Both the position numbers and the translations under genes were made by a program. Below are positions 20,713 through 31,862 of a stretch of 64,000 nucleotides of DNA, piece by piece. The DNA comes from Helianthus annuus (lineage: Eukaryota; Streptophyta; Magnoliopsida; Asterales; Asteraceae), in the NCBI RefSeq assembly GCF_002127325.2, contig NC_035436.2, positions 16,217,194 to 16,281,193 on the forward strand, read 5' to 3'. Below the pieces are notes generated by a model. The model worked only from the letters and a program-made list of their open reading frames with translations, did no database searches and had not been told where the DNA came from. Each line of letters starts with the position of its first letter. Position 1 is the stretch's first letter.

Positions 20713-21217
20713 CTAATTCCGTTTTGGAATGTAAGACATGATTAAATAGAGAGCACCGTATTCATGCACGCAATGACGCACCAACTTTCGTTCTTGAGAT
20801 TCAGTAATATGCGGAGTTTTTTCGCTACGCCTAAATACCAGACCACAAAATGCCCCGCCACATGTCTCACGAGGGAAGTTGTCCAAATATGGTGAGTTGT
20901 CAACACATGGGGTTAAATCGCCACGCCCAAATACGCGGCCAAAAAATATACAACCAAGTGTCCCGCCAGGAAAGTTGTCCAAAAATAGTAATTTGTCGAA
21001 TGATACACCTCGACCAAAAGAAGTGAAAATGAGACCGCCGAACACCTCCCATTTATCACTGTGAGTGGTATTTCTTTGCTTGAAAGAACTCAGGTGGTTA
21101 GAGACATTAGCATTGGAAAATAAATCTGTGATAGGATCTGGAAAGTAAAATCGAAAGGTATCCCCTGTTTTAATGTCCATGTCCGTATCATTAACAAAAA
21201 GGCACCCTTGGTTAATC
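20713..21217 (-). pseudogene. Last exon of F-box/FIST copy 2 (FIST_C with internal duplication)
   Basis: Open reading frame from the CAG acceptor to a stop, encoding NDTDMDIKTGDTFRFYF, VFGGLIFTSFGRG, then the segment FLDNFPGGTLGCIFFGRVF and a second version YLDNFPRETCGGAFCGLVF, ending in VHEYGALYLIMSYIPKRN. Copy 1 has this segment only once. The exon is intact; the gene is not, because upstream exons are missing. Confidence 0.82.
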
Positions 21218-22592
21218 CTGCATGAAACCCTTATAGTTATAGTTAAATGCTTCGTGTTCGCAGGTTGGTGGGTCCAACTCGGCCCATACCCGAAAATTGT
21301 GTGAGACGTATGAACCCAACACAACATGAATATGAACACAACCTGTTAAGGCGTTAACTCGTATATTGCTACAATTTTTTTTCGCATAATAACACTCTAA
21401 ATTTACATTTAAAAAAATCAAATGTATATAACAAATTGATTTTAATTATAAAATCTTCTGTGAATTTCTCTTTTAAGTTTTAGACTTTGCATAAAATAGC
21501 CTAACCAATTTACTTTATGACATATAAAACACATATTAAGAAATTAAAATAAAAACCAAATGGGTTAAACGTGTCAACCCGTCAGATTAACACAAACCCG
21601 AGCCGTTTAGCTAAACAAGTTTTCCGGTTCAACCCAAAATTGACTCGAACCCGTTTACACTAAACCCAAACCTGCAAATTACGTGTTAGTTTTTACCGCA
21701 TCAAAAATTTACACCCCTGGTTAGTAGTTATACTTATACATGACATTGTTTACCAATTAAGTTATTAATAATGATTTGTATGAGTTTATATTGTCTACAA
21801 CATAAAAAGCTAGCTATTATGAACCATGGTCAAATGGGTAAAGCTATAATTTTAATGTGAGAAAATTTCAAGGTGATTTTATAATAGAGTAATAGATTAT
21901 TATTATTGTTATTAGTTTGGGGCGAAATAGCTTCTGTTATCAATTTACGAGTAGCAAACTCAAAAGTGATTATATTCAACTATTCAAGTAGGGGTGCATC
22001 ATTTCTAGCTTAGGGTGTAGAGAGTGGTTAGACACTTGAAAGTGGTAAACTTCAAAATCAACCAACAAGAGTGTCCTATGTCATTCAATGATAAGTATTT
22101 AAACTATGCTCAAAAGTGTTGGCAATGGTTAAACACTTCATGAATTGGTCAACTATTTAAAAAAATGTGTGATTAGTTGAGATGACATGGACTCCCCCCC
22201 CCCCCTCTCTCTCTCCTACCCTCCCTCTCCCCGCATCAGCAACCCATCACCGCTTCTCCATCTTCACCGAGCGGCAAAGGAGGTTGGCGGCGGTGTACCC
22301 GAACGGCATAGTCACTTTGTCGAACCTCTTTGCCGCCCACTCAGTATGCCGTTGAAAGTTAAAACAAACCAACCTAGTAAGTTGACTTCTAAGTTATAAA
22401 TAACTGGTAATATTATAAAACTAGAAGAAAATTGCTATCTTACTTTTTAACTTCATGGAATGAAACAGAAGTTATCCATTCAACTTTTTCCCGCCCATTG
22501 GAGAATTTTCTTCTTTTTGTTACCCCAATGCACCAACGATATGTTCTATACATGCCTCCTATCTGTCATTATTTAATTATTAACGTTAGAAC
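21218..22592 (-). other. Last intron of copy 2, first part
   Basis: Non-coding, partly homologous to the same intron in copies 1 and 3. Compared with them it has an extra block at about 22001-22370 that contains a C13 run followed by a CT microsatellite (22193-22216) and a GC-rich segment gcggcaaaggaggttggcgg. It may be a separate small insertion; no clean terminal repeats were found. Confidence 0.5.
22588..22592. repeat. Target site duplication AGAAC, left of copia 2
   Basis: agaac recurs at 27729-27733 after the right LTR. Confidence 0.9.
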
Positions 22593-22918
22593 TGTTAGGA
22601 TTTAGATCACACACACGATCAATAAACGAAAGCAACAAGAAAAGTAGACACGAGATTTACGTGGTTCGGTCACAGTGTGTAACCTACGTCCACGGGGGCA
22701 ACTAGGGTTTGTATTTTTTTGAGTGATAATGCTTACAAGTACAAGAGATATATTTATATGCTAGAATTAGGGTTAGTCCCTTGCTAAACAAGTAACTAAA
22801 CAACTAGGCTTAAAACACTTAAATCCCATTAGGGTTAGGGCCGGCCGAACCCTTTCCCATCTTCTCTCTAATTCTTGACTAGCCTTAATGGGTTGGGCTG
22901 AAGACAACATCTCCAACA
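22593..22918 (-). repeat. 3' LTR of copia 2
   Basis: 326 bp, tgttagga...ccaaca. Near-identical to 27402-27728. Confidence 0.94.
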
Positions 22919-23029
22919 ATCTCCCACTTGGTGTCTTCGGACCTCGAACTGCACCATCTCTTCTGTACTTCTGTAAATGAAAATCCCCCTTGATCTTCAA
23001 AACTCCCTAGTTACCCCGCCTTCTCAACA

Positions 23030-26000
23030 TTATTCCTGAAGGCCAGCTGAAGCTATGCATAGCTTCAGCTTATCCAGCACCACAACCTTGGTAAACATAT
23101 CTGCTGGATTCTTAGCACCTGGGACATTCTTCAAACTGATTAATCCTTCACTGATCAATCCTCTAACAAAATGATACCTCATCCCTATGTGCTTCGTCTT
23201 CCCATGATAAACGGGATTCTTTGCAAGTTTCACTGCACTTTCATTGTCACAATACAACGGGTAGTCAGCTTGATTCTTCCCTAACTCTTTCAGAAAAGCT
23301 TTCAACCATACTAGTTCTTTACTGGCCTCAGCTACTGCCATGTATTCAGCTTCTGTAGTAGATAAAGCCACACTTTTCTGAAGTTTGGACATCCAACTCA
23401 CTGCTGTTCCTCCCACTGTAAAGACATATCCTGTAGTGCTTTTAAATGTATCTTTACAGCCACCCAGGTCAGCATCTGTATAACCCTTGAGAACCACATC
23501 CTTTCCTTTAAAACACAGCCCCATCTTTGACGTACCTTTCAAATAACGAAGCACCCATTTAACTGCTTCCCAGTGTTCTCTTCCCGGATTTGACATAAAG
23601 CGACTGACAACTCCAACTGCGTGTGCTATGTCAGGTCTCGTGCATACCATAGCATACATTAGACTTCCTACAGCAGATGCATATGGAACTCTAGCCATAT
23701 CAGCTTTTTCTTCTTCTGTTCTGGGACACTGTTCTTTAGTAAGCTTGAGGTGACTTCCTAAAGGCGTGTTTCTAGGCTTGGTCTTCTCACTGTTCATACC
23801 AAATCTCTCTAACACTTTCCCGATGTACTTCTCCTGGGATAGTGTCACTGAGCCATCTTTCTTGCTTCTGGTTATACTCATCCCGAGTATTTGTCTGGCT
23901 GGACCCAAATCCTTCATCTCGAATTCTTTGGACATTTGCTTCTTTAACCTGCTTATTTCTTTCATATCAGAACCTGCAATTAACATATCGTCAACGTAAA
24001 GCAACAATATGATATAAGAATTGCTGAACTTCTTCAAATAGCAGCAATGGTCCATCTGACATCTCTTGTACCCTGACCTCTCCATGAAGTTATCAAACTT
24101 CATGTACCACTGTCTGGGTGCCTGTTTAAGACCATATAAACTCTTCTTCAATTTGCAGACCCAATTCTCTTTCCCAACAACCTTGAATCCCTCAGGTTGT
24201 GCCATATAAATGTCTTCATCTAGGTCACCATGTAGAAAAGCTGTTTTCACATCTAACTGCTCTAGATGCAACTTTTCTGCGGCTACAATACTAAGAACCA
24301 ACCTGATGGTAGTCATCTTCACCACCGGAGAGAAAATCTCATCATAATCAACTCCCTTCTTCTGCTGAAACCCCTTGACTACTAAACGGGCTTTGTACCG
24401 TTTAGAACCATCGTGTTCTTCTTTGACCCTGAAGACCCATTTATTTTGTAAAGCTCTTTTATCTGGCGGAAGCTTTACTAAGACCCAAGTCTTGTTTTTC
24501 TCTAAAGAGCTCATCTCATCCTTCATTGCATGCTCCCACTGGAGAAAATCTTTCATCTTGACTGCCTCAGAGTAGCTTTCTGGTTCACCGTTTTCTGTCA
24601 AGAGAATATAATTAACTGAAGGATTATATTTATTAGGCGGTTTACTAACTCTGGTGGATCTCCTGACCCAATTTTCTGACGGGTCAGGCTGCTGTGGAGG
24701 CTGTTCTTCTTCATTCTCTGAGCTCCCACTGTCAGAGACTTCTCCTGTCTCATTATATCCACCTTCAACCTCTGGTCCTGTGTCATCTTCAGAATCTGAT
24801 TCAGGTTCTATAACTGGTTCATTCTTTTGACCGTCAGTGTCAAACTCGACCACTTCTTTCTGAACCTCTAACTTCTCTGAATTCCTATCTTTGTACAGCT
24901 CTGCTTCATTGAATTCAGCATGTTTGCTTCTGACTAGCTTTCTGCTTTCATGATCCCAAAGCCTGTAGCCCATTTTATCAGACCCATATCCAACGAGCGT
25001 GTATTTCTTTGCTTTGGCATCTAACTTGTCACCTTCAAGATCAATATCATAAGCACTACACCCGAAGATTCTCAGGTGATCATACTCAACTGCTTTTCCC
25101 TTCCATTCTTCCTGAGGAATCTTGAATCCCAACGGTACTGAAGGCCCACGATTGATAAGATAAGCCGCGGTGTTAACCGCATCAGCCCAGAACATTTTTG
25201 GGAGCCCTGCATTCAATCTCATACTCTTGGCTCTCTCACATAGTGTTCTGTTCATCCTCTCTGCAACCCCATTCTGTTGCGGAGTTCCTGGAACTGCATT
25301 TATCATCCTGATCCCTCTCTCAGCACAATAATCTGTAAATTCTTTGCTGATATATTCACCTCCGTTGTCAGACTTCAAGCATTTCACCTTCAAATCAGTT
25401 TCAAGTTCAACAGCAGCTTTCCATTTCTTAAATTTATCAAAAACTTCAGATTTATGTTTAAGAAAGTAAACCCATACCTTGCGTGTTGAATCATCTATGA
25501 AGGTCACATAATAGCGAGATCCTGCAGGTGAAGCAACTGATGTCGGCCCGTACACGTCTGAGTGAATCAGCTCCAATTTCTGAGCTTTTGGTGCTCTCCC
25601 TGTCTTCACAAAAGTCACCTTCTTTTTCTTGCCAAGGATGCACGGTTCACAAAACTCAGACTCGACCTGTTTCAGTTCTGGAAGCTTTCCCTTGGTAACA
25701 AGCATCTTCATCCCCTTTTCACTCATGTGGCCGAGTCGTTGATGCCATAACTTTGATAGACTCAGCCCATCAGACACTGCATTAACCCCGTCAGTTGGTA
25801 CCTCAACCATGTATAGTGTACCTCTCTTCTTTCCTCTTGCAATGACCATACTGCCCTTGACAACTTTCCATTGTCCTCTACCAAAGTGGACATCATATCC
25901 CTGATCATCAAGCTGACCAATGGATATTAACATCCTCTTTAAACCAGGAATGACCCGAACATTCTTCAAGGTCCAAATGGTTCCCAATGGTGTTTTTAAG

Positions 26001-26959
26001 TCTATGTCTCCAATTCCTGTAATATCAAGACTGTGATTATTAGCCAAACGAACTTTACCAAAGTTACCTGTTCGTAGATTCTTCATCTTCTTTGTGCTAG
26101 AAGTAGCATGAAACGATGCTCCTGAATCCATAATCCAGTCTTCAACAGTATTTTCGACACAGCAAATAAGGGCATCCTCTGAATCTGAGGCTGTGGTAGC
26201 ATTCACCTCTTTTTTGTCTCTATGAGGTTTAGTACACTGACTTCTAAAGTGCCCATGCTCATCACAGTTCCAGCACTGTATGTCTTTTCTCGGTTTTGCT
26301 GGTCTTGACTTGCTTCTTCGTTTTGACTTTGACCTTCCTCTATTTCTACCTCTATTATTACTTCTCCCTCTCCCCTCAGTACTGAGCAACGAACTTGTCT
26401 CTCCAGAATTCCTCCTTCTCGAGTCCTCATTCAATATCAAGTCACGAACTTTAGCAAAAGTGAGGGTCTCAACTGCCCCAGTGACTGCAGTAATAGTTCC
26501 TGACCAGCTGTCAGGTAATGAGGACAAGAGCAGGCATGCTTGCAGTTCATCATCTATCTTGAATTTTACTGAATTCAAACGCGACAAGTGAGAATTAAAC
26601 AAATTAATATGCTCAATAACAGAACTTCCCTCTTTCATGCGGGTGTTGACTAACTCCCGTATCAGAAACACCTTGTTGGCAGGAGACGGCTTCTCATACA
26701 TATTTGACAAAGCCTCGATGATTCCTCGTGCTGAGGTTTGTTCAGAAATATTGTAGCCAACATTCATAGAAAGAGTGAGCCTGATAGTTGACATAGCTTT
26801 CTTGTCAATGGCTGTCCACTTATCCGTTACAGGTGTAGGAGGAGGCTCTAAGGCTGCATCCAGATCCTTCTGTATCAGCAAATCCTTGATTTGCATCTTC
26901 CACCATCCGAAATTCTTCCCATCAAACTTCTCAATTCTGACTTTTCCATCGTCAGACAT
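23030..26959 (-). CDS. Copia 2 gag-pol polyprotein, intact (about 1309 aa, Tnt1-like)
   Basis: The frame stays open up to 27184, but the start is placed at the methionine of MSDDGKVRIEKFDG (26959), which matches the usual gag start of Tnt1-type elements; the 75 residues upstream are proline/alanine-rich leader translation. Gag has FGWWKMQIKDLL, the UBN2 core and a CCHC knuckle (CWNCDEHGHFRSQC). Protease DSGASFHAT. Integrase has the HHCC finger (LWHQRLGH, CEPCILGK), HSDVYGP, SDNGGEY and TPQQNGVAERMNR. Reverse transcriptase has ARLVVKGF, QLDVKTAFLHG and YVDDMLIAG. RNase H has TDADLGG and STTEAEYMA. All expected catalytic residues are present and no stop or frameshift was seen, so the copy could be competent. 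Confidence 0.93.
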   Translation of the reverse strand: MSDDGKVRIEKFDGKNFGWWKMQIKDLLIQKDLDAALEPPPTPVTDKWTAIDKKAMSTIRLTLSMNVGYNISEQTSARGIIEALSNMYEKPSPANKVFLIRELVNTRMKEGSSVIEHINLFNSHLSRLNSVKFKIDDELQACLLLSSLPDSWSGTITAVTGAVETLTFAKVRDLILNEDSRRRNSGETSSLLSTEGRGRSNNRGRNRGRSKSKRRSKSRPAKPRKDIQCWNCDEHGHFRSQCTKPHRDKKEVNATTASDSEDALICCVENTVEDWIMDSGASFHATSSTKKMKNLRTGNFGKVRLANNHSLDITGIGDIDLKTPLGTIWTLKNVRVIPGLKRMLISIGQLDDQGYDVHFGRGQWKVVKGSMVIARGKKRGTLYMVEVPTDGVNAVSDGLSLSKLWHQRLGHMSEKGMKMLVTKGKLPELKQVESEFCEPCILGKKKKVTFVKTGRAPKAQKLELIHSDVYGPTSVASPAGSRYYVTFIDDSTRKVWVYFLKHKSEVFDKFKKWKAAVELETDLKVKCLKSDNGGEYISKEFTDYCAERGIRMINAVPGTPQQNGVAERMNRTLCERAKSMRLNAGLPKMFWADAVNTAAYLINRGPSVPLGFKIPQEEWKGKAVEYDHLRIFGCSAYDIDLEGDKLDAKAKKYTLVGYGSDKMGYRLWDHESRKLVRSKHAEFNEAELYKDRNSEKLEVQKEVVEFDTDGQKNEPVIEPESDSEDDTGPEVEGGYNETGEVSDSGSSENEEEQPPQQPDPSENWVRRSTRVSKPPNKYNPSVNYILLTENGEPESYSEAVKMKDFLQWEHAMKDEMSSLEKNKTWVLVKLPPDKRALQNKWVFRVKEEHDGSKRYKARLVVKGFQQKKGVDYDEIFSPVVKMTTIRLVLSIVAAEKLHLEQLDVKTAFLHGDLDEDIYMAQPEGFKVVGKENWVCKLKKSLYGLKQAPRQWYMKFDNFMERSGYKRCQMDHCCYLKKFSNSYIILLLYVDDMLIAGSDMKEISRLKKQMSKEFEMKDLGPARQILGMSITRSKKDGSVTLSQEKYIGKVLERFGMNSEKTKPRNTPLGSHLKLTKEQCPRTEEEKADMARVPYASAVGSLMYAMVCTRPDIAHAVGVVSRFMSNPGREHWEAVKWVLRYLKGTSKMGLCFKGKDVVLKGYTDADLGGCKDTFKSTTGYVFTVGGTAVSWMSKLQKSVALSTTEAEYMAVAEASKELVWLKAFLKELGKNQADYPLYCDNESAVKLAKNPVYHGKTKHIGMRYHFVRGLISEGLISLKNVPGAKNPADMFTKVVVLDKLKLCIASAGLQE

Positions 26960-27401
26960 CTTTGCTGAATAACAGAGACTAACCAGAGAATCGTGAGAGA
27001 ATAAACTGAAAAAAAACAACCCTGAAATCTGACCTCGAAAAACGTGCAGGAAATCCGAAAAACGCAGCAGCGAAAATCGGTAAAGAAACCCTTCTTTTTG
27101 AGCGGCGGCGGCTGGAAACCCTAATCTGGTTAGCGGCGGCGGCGGTTCTGCGATTCCGGCAAGATGGTAGGCGGCGGCTGGCAAAACCCTAATCTGGGTT
27201 AGGTGGCGGCGGCGGTACCCGGTTGCCCTGGAGCAAAGCTGCGAAACTGCAGCGGGTCGGTGGGTGTCGGCGTGGAAACCCTAGCGGCGGCTAGGTGGCA
27301 GCGGCGAAACCCTAATTAGGGTTTGCGGCGGCGGCTGGAGGCAGGAGGTGGTCGGCGGCTGGTGTGTGTTCTTGATCAAGAGCCTGAGCTCTGATACCAG
27401 T

Positions 27402-27728
27402 TGTTAGGATTTAGATCACACACACACGATCAATAAACGAAAGCAACAAGAAAAGTAGACACGAGATTTACGTGGTTCGGTCACAGTGTGTAACCTACAT
27501 CCACGGGGGCAACTAGGGTTTGTATTTTTTGAGTGATAATGCTTACAAGTACAAGAGATATATTTATAGGCTAGAATTAGGGTTAGTCCCTTGCTAAACA
27601 AGTAACTAAACAACTAGGCTTAAAACACTTAAAGCCCATTAGGGTTAGGGCCGGCCGAACCCTTTCCCATCTTCTCTCTAATTCTTGACTAGCCTTAATG
27701 GGTTGGGCTGAAGACAACATCTCCAACA
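27402..27728 (-). repeat. 5' LTR of copia 2
   Basis: 327 bp, promoter-bearing LTR for the minus-strand element; differs from the other LTR by an extra CA in the CA run, a shorter T run and about three substitutions. Confidence 0.94.
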
Positions 27729-27733
27729 AGAAC

Positions 27734-28122
27734 ATGCATAGTAGTTATGATTAATAATGCTTATTTTTTGGCATTGTTCGTCATGTGTCGTCCTAGTCAA
27801 ATAAGGGGCGTTTTGAAGAAAAGGGCGTAGTGGGATAATGCTCCCACCCTTAGGCGTTGTTTGACACGTGGTACTCTCATAATTACCCAATTATTATTTT
27901 TTTCTAATTATTAAAACAACTAATATTCAATTAAAACACTGATTGGTCAAATATTAAACACATTGGCGGTAGAAAATACAACGCCAAAAACAAATTTTGT
28001 CAAAAAAACGCCCACGGGGGCCACTAGAGGGGGGCATGCCCCGGCGTTTTTGTCAAAAAAAAAAAAAAAAAAAAAACGCCCAAAATCTCACGAGTACGGG
28101 TGGTCTTAGGGCATCATAATGA
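27734..28122. other. Intron of copy 2 with Harbinger-related debris
   Basis: Non-coding. Its end, ggtggtcttagggcatc, resembles the Harbinger terminus at 5919-5937, suggesting an eroded MITE whose other end is unclear. Contains a run of 22 A (28056-28077). Confidence 0.4.
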
Positions 28123-28289
28123 CAATGACGGATATAGAAATTATTATAGGGTAACGTTTCAAGAAAAAATAAATTTAAGGGGTAACCAAATCGAAAAACG
28201 TTAATTTTTTTTTTTCAAAATTTACACTACCACCGGAACGTGAAGTGGCAACGAGAGTTACCCCTTGTTACACTCTGTATCCGCCACTG
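28123..28289. mobile_element. Short hAT MITE (GGCGGAT family)
   Basis: Ends caatgacggatat and (reversed) cagtggcggatac; flanks cataatga and catactgg match at 6 of 8. Internal ggggtaac and aaaatttacacta motifs are shared with 56423-56587. Confidence 0.65.
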
Positions 28290-29510
28290 CATACTGGATT
28301 TAAAAAAGTAACATAGTTTGGTCATATTTGTATTAGTATTCAAAAGAAAGCCACATAATATTTTTTAAAGGTATTGATATTCATCAAAATAAAATAGGGG
28401 GTGTTTAGCATTGTTTATTAAAAATGTTTGTGTTTATCGTCTTGTGATATCTTTGGGATTGCTTATATGGTTATTTATTTATGAATGAAATAAGTTGCTC
28501 CAAATAACCTGTTAAAGTTGCTTATGTCAAACAACTTACATTAGATAACAATAATCAAACGAGCAAAGTATTAATTAGAGGTAAAGAATAACATACTTCC
28601 TCGTAAGCTTGACTCAAAAGTGTGTCACCATCGAGATTCTCACGCGACCCTTCTATTCTTGCAGTGAGCCCCGTATAAAAACCATACCTCTTTTTAACAG
28701 ATGCTGCGTACACAGGGCCGACGGGTAGCAACCCACTTGATAATACAGCTTGAAATTTAGTTTCTCCAATACCTGTTCAAAAGAATTTATAAAATTCATA
28801 GCTAGCTGGAATTAACCTTAAATTTCAATATAAAATGAATTTGAGTGTTAAATCCATGTGAAAAAGACTCAAAAAAACAAGCTACACAGATAAAAAGATA
28901 CTTAAATTACTAAAAGTGAAATTTTGAAGTTACCAAGAGCTTTGTTATTCTCCCTAGCAAATACCAAGGCATAAGCAGTAACATTTTTTTCGGTAGAGGT
29001 TTTATGGCCTGAATATCCATCAGTATGTTTGAACCCACAAGTATGATGAGCTCCCACAATGACAGTTTCGGGTGACATGACATGATCTAAAAATTTAAAA
29101 AAAAAAATAACCCTAAGAAAATAATTATTATAATTCACCATGAACGCCTAGACATATTTCTAACATAACACTCACCCACTTTTCTCATAACAGTAATCAT
29201 GCCTTCTGGATTTCTCTGTGTCTAGTAAAATAACCATGAAAAGATAAGAATGGTAGAATACATACACAAGTAAGTAGCAATGTTGTAAAACATGGTCAAT
29301 CGTTACAAGTAGTTGATTTTCTTCAAGGCCCTAACTATCTGCACACCCAGTTTGCCTATCTGCACACTTAGGGTTTACCTACACAGCGTATTGGTCAATA
29401 CGCAGCGTATAGGGTTAACTATATACGCTGCGTATTGACCTATACTCAGCGTATATAAACCATGGATCTCAGCGCCTAATTACCAATCATTGCACAGAAA
29501 ACAAGGTTTA

Positions 29511-29898
29511 CACTACTAGAAAAGTGGTCATTTTGCTAGGAAAATTTCCTATGCAAAAAAATGCGTCGCAAATTTTGACACATTTACTACGCATTTCCTA
29601 CAGAAAAAAGACCTTGATTTTTTTGGCCAATTTGCGACACAATAGTGACAAAAATACTAATTCTAAGTATTGTGTCGGAAATGCGTAGCAACTTGCTACG
29701 CATTTACGACGGATGAATTATATTTGTATTTGAATCATATTTAAACGTTTAATTATTGTTATTATTAACTATTGCGTCGGAAATGCGTAGTAACTTGCTA
29801 CACATTTCCGACGGAACTATTATTTATTTGTTAGAATTAGATTTATATGTTAAATTCATTTAAATATTAATTGTTGCGTCAGAAATGCGTAGCAACTT
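29511..29898 (+). mobile_element. CACTA end fragment inside the left arm of the repeat complex
   Basis: Begins cactactagaaaag after tta, and carries subterminal repeats of the type gcgtcggaaatgcgtagcaa and their inverses. It stops at about 29898 without a second CACTA end, so only one end survives. Confidence 0.65.
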
Positions 29899-29990
29899 GC
29901 GTATATATAGCTCTCTACGCAGCGTATATAAACCATTAGACTTTTTTGGGTCATTTTGGTAGGTTTGAGGGATCATTTTTTCACAAAGTT

Positions 29991-31862
29991 TATATACGCT
30001 GCGTATTGACCTATACTCAGCGTATATAAAGGTCTCAAAATGTCATTTATACCCTTGTATTGAGGCTATACGAAGCCAAATACAAGGGTAGTAGTGTCAT
30101 TTTTGTCTTATATGTTGCGTAGTGATCTATAAGGAGCGTATATAAAGCTCCATTTTTGTATTTTTTTTTTTTGTGTATTCCTTTGTTTATTTATAAAAAA
30201 AAGGAAAATAACACCCGATACGATAATATACGATGCGATATAACACCCGTATAAGCCTATAGGTGTGATTTAGGTCCCGTATTGACCTCGTATAAGCCTA
30301 TAAGTGTGATATCGTATCGTATAGGTGTAGTATAGGTCACGTATTGACCTCGTATAAGACTATAAGTGTGATATCGTATCGTATAGCATAGTATATGTAC
30401 CGTATTGACCTCGTATAAGCCTATAACTGTGATATCGTATCGTATAGAGTAGTATATGTCCCGTATAGGCCTATAAGTGTGATATCGTATCGTATAGGTG
30501 TAATATAGGTCACGTATTGACCTCGTATAAGCCTATAAGTGTGATATCGTATCGTATAGCATAGTATATGTCCCGTATTGACCTCGTATAAGCCTATAAG
30601 TGTGATATCGTATCGTATAGCGTCGTATAGGTCCCGTGTTGACCTCGTATAAGCCTATAAGTGTGATGTCGTATCGTATAGGTGTAGTATAGGTCACGTA
30701 TTGACCTCGTATAAGACTATAAGTGTGATATCGTATCGTATAGCATAGTATATGTACCGTATTGACCTCGTATAAGACTATAAGTGTGATATCGTATCGT
30801 ATAGCATAGTATATGTCCCGTATTGACCTCGTATAAGCCTATAAGTGTGATATCGTATCGTATAGAGTAGTATATGTCCCGTATAGGCCTATAAGTGTGA
30901 TATCGTATCGTATAGGTGTAGTATAGGTCACGTATTGACCTCGTATAAGCCTATAAGTGTGATATCGTATCGTATAGCATAGTATATGTCCCGTATTGAC
31001 CTCGTATAAGCCTATAAGTGTGATATCGTATCGTATAGCGTCGTATAGGTCACGTATTGACCTCATATAAGCCTATAAGTGTGATATCGTATCGTATAGG
31101 TGTAGTATAGGTCATGTATTGACCTCGTATAAGCCTATAAGTGTGATATCGTATCGTATAACGTAGTATAGGTCACGTATTGACCTCGTATAAGCCTATA
31201 AGTGTGATATCGTATCATATATCGTCGTATAGGCCTCTATACGAGACTTATATACTATACACTATACGATACGATTTGATGTAATACGATACGATACGAC
31301 GCAATACGATAAGATAATTTAATTTAAACGATAACAATATAATATATTTGCATTATTTACGAATAATATTGTTTTTTTATAAATAGTTTTCTTTTTTTAT
31401 AAATATACAAAGGAATACGATAATTTAATTTAAACGATAACAAAACAATATATTTGTATTATTTACCAATAATATTTTTTTTTATAAATAATTTTCTTTT
31501 TATATTTTATAATTCATAATATTTATATTATTTTTTATTTTTATAATTTATATTTGTATTATTTACCAATAATATTGTTTTTTTATAAATAATTTTCTTT
31601 TTATTTTATAAATAAACAAAGAAATAAACAATAAAAAAAATACAAAAATGAAGCTTTATCTACGCTCCTTAGAGGTCCCTACGCAGAGTATGAGACCAAA
31701 ATGACACAACTACCCTTGTATTTGGCTTCGCATAGCCTCAACACAAGGGTATAAACCTTTATATATGCTGCGTATAGGTCTATACTCAGCGTATATAAAG
31801 GGTGGTAAAATTATTTTTAACCCCAAACCTGTGGTAAAATTATCTTTTTAACCCTTATAGTG
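29991..31862. repeat. Macro-unit A (1872 bp) with a 16-monomer array
   Basis: Starts tatatacgctgcgtattgac. Left arm contains acaagggta and ttcctttgtttatttata; the right arm has these reversed. The array (about 30255-31235) holds 16 copies of a monomer of roughly 60 bp with core gtgatatcgtatcgtata. Confidence 0.85.

Larger units (their letters stand above)
22593..27728 (-). mobile_element. Complete Ty1/copia LTR retrotransposon 2 (Tnt1-like)
   Basis: 5136 bp in the last intron of F-box/FIST copy 2. LTRs of 326 and 327 bp, AGAAC duplication, initiator tRNA-Met primer site (27388-27399), polypurine tract (22919-22931) and an open gag-pol ORF. By eye the LTRs differ by about three substitutions and two small indels, so the insertion is young but older than copia 1. 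Confidence 0.96.

Noticed and set aside
20713..21339. Jacalin-type lectin domain
   Set aside because: The glycine-rich motifs fit FIST_C better (GRG, then SPFLDNFPG spacing), and the upstream exons encode an F-box and FIST_N.
26959..27184. Upstream start of the copia 2 ORF giving a 1384-aa protein
   Set aside because: The first 75 residues are low-complexity leader translation; the Tnt1-type gag starts at the internal methionine MSDDG.
30255..31235. Regularly repeated ~60-bp units that could be mistaken for a CRISPR array
   Set aside because: Plant nuclear context, no unique spacers between repeats, and monomers that differ in a higher-order pattern; this is a satellite-like tandem array.
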